Source: Holophagaceae bacterium UBA1801 (GTDB lineage Bacteria > Acidobacteriota > Holophagae > Holophagales > Holophagaceae). Taken from it: DNA of 18,031 bases. Within the stretch, counting starts at the first letter, position 1; each line of letters starts with the position of its first letter. The stretch covers positions 1 through 18,031 of the forward strand of contig DCFP01000058.1 of the NCBI GenBank assembly GCA_002319925.1, in the 5' to 3' direction. Below the pieces are notes generated by a model, which saw nothing but the letters and a program-made list of their open reading frames with translations, was not told where the DNA came from and ran no database searches. Position numbers and translations under genes: made by a program. Shown piece by piece: positions 14,375-18,031 of the stretch.

Positions 14375-15609
14375 TCCCCGGTCTCCTCCAACTGCATCAG
14401 GTCCCCGATGGTCTGCCGGCGCCGAATCAAGCGTTCCTGCTTCCCATCGAGGAGCACCTCGGGCGCCAGAGGCCGGCTGTTGTAGTTCGAAGACATGGCC
14501 GCACCATAGGCACCCACATCGTGGAAGACCAGCAGATCGCCCACTCGGGCGGTGGGGAGTGTTCGGGGCAGGAGCAGCCCTCCCTCTTTCTGCGTGAACA
14601 CATCACCGGATTCGCAGAGAGGTCCTGCCACCGCGGTCTTCCTGGACTCACGGGGTTCCTGATCGAAGGGCAACACCGAGATGGCGTGATAACTGCCGTA
14701 CATCGAAGGCCGCATGAGGTCGTTGAAGCCCGCATCCACCAGAGCGAAGTGGTTCCGGCCCATGAACTTCGTGGCCCGTACCTCGGCGACGAGCAGGCCG
14801 GATTCCGCCATGAGGTAGCGGCCGGGTTCGATCTCCAGGCTCACGGGGTGGCCCAGGAAGGAAGCGATGTCCTGCCGCGCGGCATCCCAGAGACCAAAGT
14901 AGTGCTCGGTGTCCACCACGGGATCGTTGCTGTGGTAGTTCACCGTGAGCCCTCCCCCGGTCGAGATGGCCCTCATGTCATGTCCCGCGGATTTCACCAG
15001 GGAAGCCATGGTGTAGCAGACCTGCTCCAGGTGGCCGTAGTCCACGCCCGAACCGATATGCATGTGGAGCCCCACCAAATCGAGGCTGTACTTCTGGACC
15101 ATCTGGATGGCCTGGGGAAGGTCCGTATGCCAGATGCCGTGCTTGCTGTGCTCGCCTCCGGTGTTCACCTTGTTGTGGTGGCCGTGACCAAAACCGGGGT
15201 TGATGCGCAGCCAGACAGGATGCCCCGGCGCCTTCTCGCCGAGCTGCTGCAGCATGTCGATGGAGCCTGCATTGACCGGGATCCGGTGCTCCATCACCTT
15301 CGCGATGGTGCTGCGGTCGATGACATCCGCAGTGAACACGATCTCTGCGTCCTCGCCGCGGGAGGTAAAGCCGGCGGCCAGTGCCCGATCGATCTCTCCG
15401 GAGGACACAGCGTCCACCAGCACGCCTTCTTCGCGCATGAGACGGAGAATGTGGACGTTGGAACAGGCCTTCTGGGCATAGCGGATCGTGTCGAACGACT
15501 TCAGGGCCGCGATGCGTTTGCGGATGATGGTGGCATCGTAGATCCAGAGCGGCGTTCCATGGCGCTCGGCGAGACGGGCGATTCGTGGAGCATCCAGGGA
15601 CGTCTGCAT
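14371..15609 (-). CDS. lysA: Diaminopimelate decarboxylase
   Basis: This 412-residue fold-type III PLP enzyme converts meso-diaminopimelate to L-lysine. The PLP lysine is K47 in YAQKACSN. Other marks are HIGSGVDY (184-191), the phosphate-binding GGG (218-220), EPGR (261-264), the catalytic C332 in CESGD, and YNSRP near the C-terminus. The sequence follows E. coli LysA remarkably closely (for example QKACSNxHILRLMRE and GFNDLMRPxMYGSYH), more so than the shorter-motif LysA of many other phyla (K-A-N instead of K-A-C-S-N). Start: ATG at 15609 with GAGG about 9 nt upstream. It heads the ATGA-coupled run lysA-ddpX-epimerase-eamA, and its 166-bp upstream gap holds a candidate promoter and palindrome. 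In this setting it can use DAP released from murein peptides as well as new DAP. Confidence 0.97.
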   Translation of the reverse strand: MQTSLDAPRIARLAERHGTPLWIYDATIIRKRIAALKSFDTIRYAQKACSNVHILRLMREEGVLVDAVSSGEIDRALAAGFTSRGEDAEIVFTADVIDRSTIAKVMEHRIPVNAGSIDMLQQLGEKAPGHPVWLRINPGFGHGHHNKVNTGGEHSKHGIWHTDLPQAIQMVQKYSLDLVGLHMHIGSGVDYGHLEQVCYTMASLVKSAGHDMRAISTGGGLTVNYHSNDPVVDTEHYFGLWDAARQDIASFLGHPVSLEIEPGRYLMAESGLLVAEVRATKFMGRNHFALVDAGFNDLMRPSMYGSYHAISVLPFDQEPRESRKTAVAGPLCESGDVFTQKEGGLLLPRTLPTARVGDLLVFHDVGAYGAAMSSNYNSRPLAPEVLLDGKQERLIRRRQTIGDLMQLEETGE

Positions 15610-15649
15610 GATGGTGAACCTCGTTTAAAATGGCGTCTTTGCAGCATGC

Positions 15650-15677
15650 CCGAGGCCTAGGCCCCGGAATAATAGTA
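15650..15677 (-). promoter_or_regulatory. Candidate lysA promoter with overlapping palindromic operator
   Basis: On the minus strand TACTATTATT (15677-15668) offers a -10 box (TACTAT or TATTAT); no good -35 box lies 17 bp upstream. Directly downstream, 15650-15667 is an 18-bp palindrome, CCGAGGCCTAGGCCCCGG, with a single mismatched pair, which would cover the transcription start about 45-50 nt before lysA. A small TGCCT-CGAA-AGGCA hairpin lies upstream at 15707-15720. There is no sign of an L-box lysine riboswitch (the gap is too short and lacks its conserved core), so repressor control is more likely. Confidence 0.35.
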
Positions 15678-15775
15678 CTTGTTGTGGGATCGATACACAG
15701 GTGATATGCCTTTCGAGGCACGTCCGGTTGTCGGGAAAACCCAAGGACGGTTGTGTCTGCGGAATGGCTACGGTG

Positions 15776-16393
15776 TCAGGGGATCTGCGCCACGATCCGG
15801 ATCCTGCAGGCTGGGCCCACCCGCTCCAGGATCTCCAGAAGATCATCCCGGGAAAGCGCCACGCAGCCCGCGGTGGACGGATAGCCAGGACCCGCGACAT
15901 GGATGAAGATGGCGCTCCCAAGGCCGGGCACTACCGGTTCGTCGTTGTAGCCGATGGCGACCACCAGATCGTAGAGACTGTCCTTGTCGCGCCATAGCTC
16001 CTCGTGGTGGCCGGGATAGGGCAAGTGGACCGGACGGTTGTACAAGGGATCGTCCGGGTCGTCGCACCAGCCGTCCTCGCGCGTCATGGCGGTGGAGGGC
16101 AGTGCCGTACGGAGGGTTCCGATCCGGTCGGACCGGTAGTAGACCCGGCGCAGGGTGAAGACTCCTGCCGGCGTACGGCCATCCCCTTCTCGTTTTTCCC
16201 CTTCCCGGGCCACACCGCTCCGTCCCACGGCGCAACGATACGTTTTGCCCTGCCACGCAAGCACCCAGACCCCGGAACTGGACCGGCTCACCGTCAGAGT
16301 GTCATCGGCAGGTGCTGCAAGCAGCCGTGCGGACACCAGGAGGATGGTCATCCACTTCAGGATCGGCCGGAGCACTGCGACGTATCGATTCAT
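15776..16393 (-). CDS. Exported L,D-transpeptidase (YkuD domain)
   Basis: This 205-residue protein has an N-terminal signal or anchor segment (basic MNRY start, hydrophobic ILKWMTILLVSARLLAAP, likely cleavage after AAPA). A YkuD catalytic domain follows, with H165 and the nucleophile C177 in IHVAGPGYPSTAGCVAL; the S/T-x-G-C pattern is intact. Upstream marks RTPAGVFTL and the acid-rich DDPDDPLYNRPV fit the COG3786-type subgroup. These enzymes act in the periplasm, linking meso-DAP to meso-DAP (3-3 crosslinks) or attaching proteins, and release D-Ala. The ATG at 16393 has GGAGG and GAGGAC upstream; a 20-residue extension would run into the alr end. It lies 22 bp after alr and 166 bp before lysA, so it belongs to the cell-wall cluster. 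Confidence 0.92.
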   Translation of the reverse strand: MNRYVAVLRPILKWMTILLVSARLLAAPADDTLTVSRSSSGVWVLAWQGKTYRCAVGRSGVAREGEKREGDGRTPAGVFTLRRVYYRSDRIGTLRTALPSTAMTREDGWCDDPDDPLYNRPVHLPYPGHHEELWRDKDSLYDLVVAIGYNDEPVVPGLGSAIFIHVAGPGYPSTAGCVALSRDDLLEILERVGPACRIRIVAQIP

Positions 16394-16415
16394 GTCCTCG
16401 CCTCCATCAGGCGCG

Positions 16416-17549
16416 TCAGCGTAACGAGACCGTAATGCGTGGAACCCTCGCATGGATGCGGGTGGAGCAGTCCACCTGGGTCATGCGGCAGAGGATTGCC
16501 AGTTCGTGAAGGCCAATGGACTCCGCGCCTTGACGACCCACCAGGACGACCTCTTCGCCTACCGGGAAAGGCCTCGGCAAGCGGACCATGAGCTGGTCGA
16601 GGCAGAGTTGCCCGACCACGGGACAACGCTCGCCACCGATGAGAACATGATGGCCCGGCACCCGTGCCAGTCCATCCCCGTAGCCCACCGGCACGACACC
16701 GACGAACTCGTCTCCGCGCGTCACGTAGGTCTGCCCGTAGCCCACGCCCCAACCACCTGGGAGCCTTCGACAGGAAACGAGCTGGGCCTTCCATGCCAAC
16801 GCCGGGCGGTACTGGACTGGAAGCGGGCGATCCGGGCGGATCCGGATCCCCAGGATGACGTTCCCCACCCGCACCAGATCGTGGCGGGTCCGCGGCAGGA
16901 AGTAGGCGGCCGCGGAGTTTGCGAGATGGGCCCACCGGGGCCGGAGGCTCGCTCCCTCCAGAGCCCGGAGGGCAGCCTCGAACCTGTCTGCCTGAAGATC
17001 GTTGAGGGGATGAACCTCGTCGGCAACAGCCATATGGCTGAAGATGCCATCGACCTGCAGCCGGGTCTCCCGAGCCGCCTCGGTGGCAAAAGGCACGGCC
17101 TCCTCCGCCAAAACCCCCAACCGCCCCATGCCGGTATCGAGCTTCAGGTGCACGCGCAGGGGCTGCCCGGCAGCCCGCGCGCGGGCTGCGTACAGACTGA
17201 GGGCTTCTCGGTTGTGGAGCGTGAGGGTGACTTCCTGGGCCAGAGCCTCGTCCACTTCCGTCGTGGTGACCGCACCGAGCACCAGCAGAGGAGCCTGAAT
17301 CCCCGCCTGTCTCAGCGCCCGCGCTTCCCCGTAACGCGCCACGCCGAGCCAGGTGGCTCCGCCGGCGAGCGCGGCTTTGGCCACGTCCACGGCACCATGA
17401 CCATAGGCATCGGCCTTCACGATGGCCATCAGCGGAGTGCCCGTGTCCCGAATGACATGGCGGCTGTTTTCCTCCACAGCCGCCGGATCGATCTCGACCC
17501 ACGTGGGGTGCACCGCCTTGGCGGCACCGCTCGAGATCCCTTCCCTCAC
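16416..17549 (-). CDS. alr: Alanine racemase
   Basis: This 377-residue PLP-dependent racemase interconverts L- and D-alanine. The PLP lysine is K45 in AIVKADAYGHGA. The second catalytic base is Y271 in GVGYGQTY, with the conserved late motif VGYGDGL (288-294) and the variant CLDQ of the usual C-M-D-Q. The start is a GTG at 17549 that overlaps the stop of the upstream ABC ATPase gene (GTGA); a GTG 36 nt later is an alternative, and the longer upstream frame lies inside the ATPase gene. Context offers two roles: supplying D-Ala for new murein, and turning D-Ala released by DdpX or carboxypeptidases into usable L-Ala. Alr is usually monocistronic or beside ddl or dnaB, so this placement favours the catabolic role (inference). 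Confidence 0.96.
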   Translation of the reverse strand: MREGISSGAAKAVHPTWVEIDPAAVEENSRHVIRDTGTPLMAIVKADAYGHGAVDVAKAALAGGATWLGVARYGEARALRQAGIQAPLLVLGAVTTTEVDEALAQEVTLTLHNREALSLYAARARAAGQPLRVHLKLDTGMGRLGVLAEEAVPFATEAARETRLQVDGIFSHMAVADEVHPLNDLQADRFEAALRALEGASLRPRWAHLANSAAAYFLPRTRHDLVRVGNVILGIRIRPDRPLPVQYRPALAWKAQLVSCRRLPGGWGVGYGQTYVTRGDEFVGVVPVGYGDGLARVPGHHVLIGGERCPVVGQLCLDQLMVRLPRPFPVGEEVVLVGRQGAESIGLHELAILCRMTQVDCSTRIHARVPRITVSLR

Positions 17550-18031
17550 GAAAGCGGGAAGTGACAGGCCCAAATGCGGTTTCCTTCCGAGGCCGCGGGC
17601 GGATCGACCTCCGCACAGACAGCCTTCGCATAGGGACAACGGGTCCTGAAGCGGCAGCCGGAGGGCAGGTTGATGGGACTGGGGATCTCTCCTTCCAGCA
17701 GGAGCTTCTCGCGGTTCCGCAAGCGTGGATTGGGGATGGGCACGGCGGAGGTCAGGAAGCGGGTGTAGGGATGCTTCGGCGAGGCGAAGAGGTCCTCCGT
17801 GCGGCCCATTTCCACCATCTTCCCCAGGAACATGACGCCGACACGCGGCGCGAAGTGCCGCACCACCGACAGGTCGTGGGTGATGAAGAGGTAGGTCAGC
17901 TTGAACTGGGACTGGAGGTCCCCGAGCAGGTTGAGGACCTGGGCCTGGATGGACACGTCCAGGGCGGAGAGGGGCTCGTCGCACACGATGAACTCGGGAT
18001 TCAGGGCGAGGGCCCGGGCGATGCCGATGCG
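17546..18031 (-). CDS. Oligopeptide/dipeptide ABC transporter ATP-binding protein (OppF/DppF type), 5' end missing
   Basis: The last 161 codons are present, entering the window in frame at base 18031 just after the ABC signature (RIGIARALALNP). Visible parts are Walker B FIVCDEP, the D-loop SALD, the switch histidine in FITHDLSVV, and the oligopeptide-specific C-terminal domain (HPYTRFLTSAVPIPNP). The end carries C-x5-C-x6-C (GCRFRTRCPYAKAVC) plus ACHF, the four-cysteine layout reported to hold an iron-sulfur cluster in DppD/DppF-like ATPases. It powers import of peptides through a partner permease and binding protein, which should lie beyond the right edge. Its TGA overlaps the alr GTG. B. 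subtilis ykfD is a comparable ATPase inside a murein-peptide operon. OppD-type remains possible. Confidence 0.95.
   Translation of the reverse strand, partial: RIGIARALALNPEFIVCDEPLSALDVSIQAQVLNLLGDLQSQFKLTYLFITHDLSVVRHFAPRVGVMFLGKMVEMGRTEDLFASPKHPYTRFLTSAVPIPNPRLRNREKLLLEGEIPSPINLPSGCRFRTRCPYAKAVCAEVDPPAASEGNRIWACHFPLS

Noticed and set aside
14338..15660. A 440-codon plus-strand open frame antisense to lysA
   Set aside because: It is a shadow of lysA, with no recognisable family and no ribosome binding site.
15610..15775. A lysine riboswitch upstream of lysA
   Set aside because: The 166-bp gap lacks the conserved core and multi-helix layout of the L-box; only a short hairpin and an 18-bp palindrome are seen.
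16416..17984. A longer, 522-residue form of alanine racemase
   Set aside because: The extra N-terminal part lies in another frame of the ABC ATPase gene and has no racemase sequence; the GTG overlapping the ATPase stop gives the normal family length.

Overview
The window is a gene-dense, GC-rich (roughly 60-65% by eye) bacterial chromosome segment of ordinary core and metabolic genes. I see no phage, insertion sequence, CRISPR array, tRNA or rRNA. The gene set suggests a Gram-negative-type bacterium: meso-diaminopimelate cell wall genes, a bd oxidase, an RlhA-like U32 protein, RsgA and RsmI. A Holophaga/Geothrix-like acidobacterium is my best guess, but it rests on general impression rather than a marker gene, so treat the taxonomy as tentative.

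Left region (1-5104). The 3' end of fabI (plus strand) meets a minus-strand run of four closely spaced genes. In transcription order these are aldo/keto reductase, flavodoxin-fold (Isf-like) reductase, Bcp-type peroxiredoxin and an RlhA-like U32 protein, with gaps of 10, 42 and 24 bp. This looks like a redox or electrophile-defence operon with an rRNA/tRNA-modification-type gene at its end. An AraC-family regulator with an N-terminal cupin is divergent from the aldo/keto reductase and may control it.

Ribosome-related region (5080-7222). rsmI (16S rRNA 2'-O-methyltransferase) overlaps the araC tail by 25 bp and is divergent from rsgA (30S maturation GTPase). Between them, upstream of rsgA, is a 12-codon reading frame with a near-perfect Shine-Dalgarno sequence. 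A 12-bp-stem hairpin separates rsgA from the convergent cydB.

Respiration and transport region (7249-11575, all minus strand). It holds satP (acetate uptake), a small MscS channel and cydAB (cytochrome bd oxidase). The cydA-cydB junction contains an 81-bp imperfect palindrome built from GAAT/ATTC units about 10 nt apart, and it supplies the last codons of cydA. A hairpin lies over the likely cydA transcription start. A CRP/FNR-like palindrome overlaps the mscS stop codon.

Cell-wall peptide region (11923-18031, all minus strand). In transcription order the genes are an oligopeptide/dipeptide ABC ATPase (partial), alr, an exported L,D-transpeptidase, lysA, ddpX (D-Ala-D-Ala dipeptidase), an L-Ala-D/L-Glu-type dipeptide epimerase and an EamA amino-acid exporter. 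Four of the junctions are 4-base GTGA/ATGA overlaps. Every intracellular enzyme acts on a bond or residue of the peptidoglycan stem peptide (L-Ala-D-Glu-mDAP-D-Ala-D-Ala). The region therefore reads as a murein-peptide uptake and salvage pathway ending in lysine, alanine and glutamate, with an exporter for surplus. This is the most interesting system-level feature of the window.
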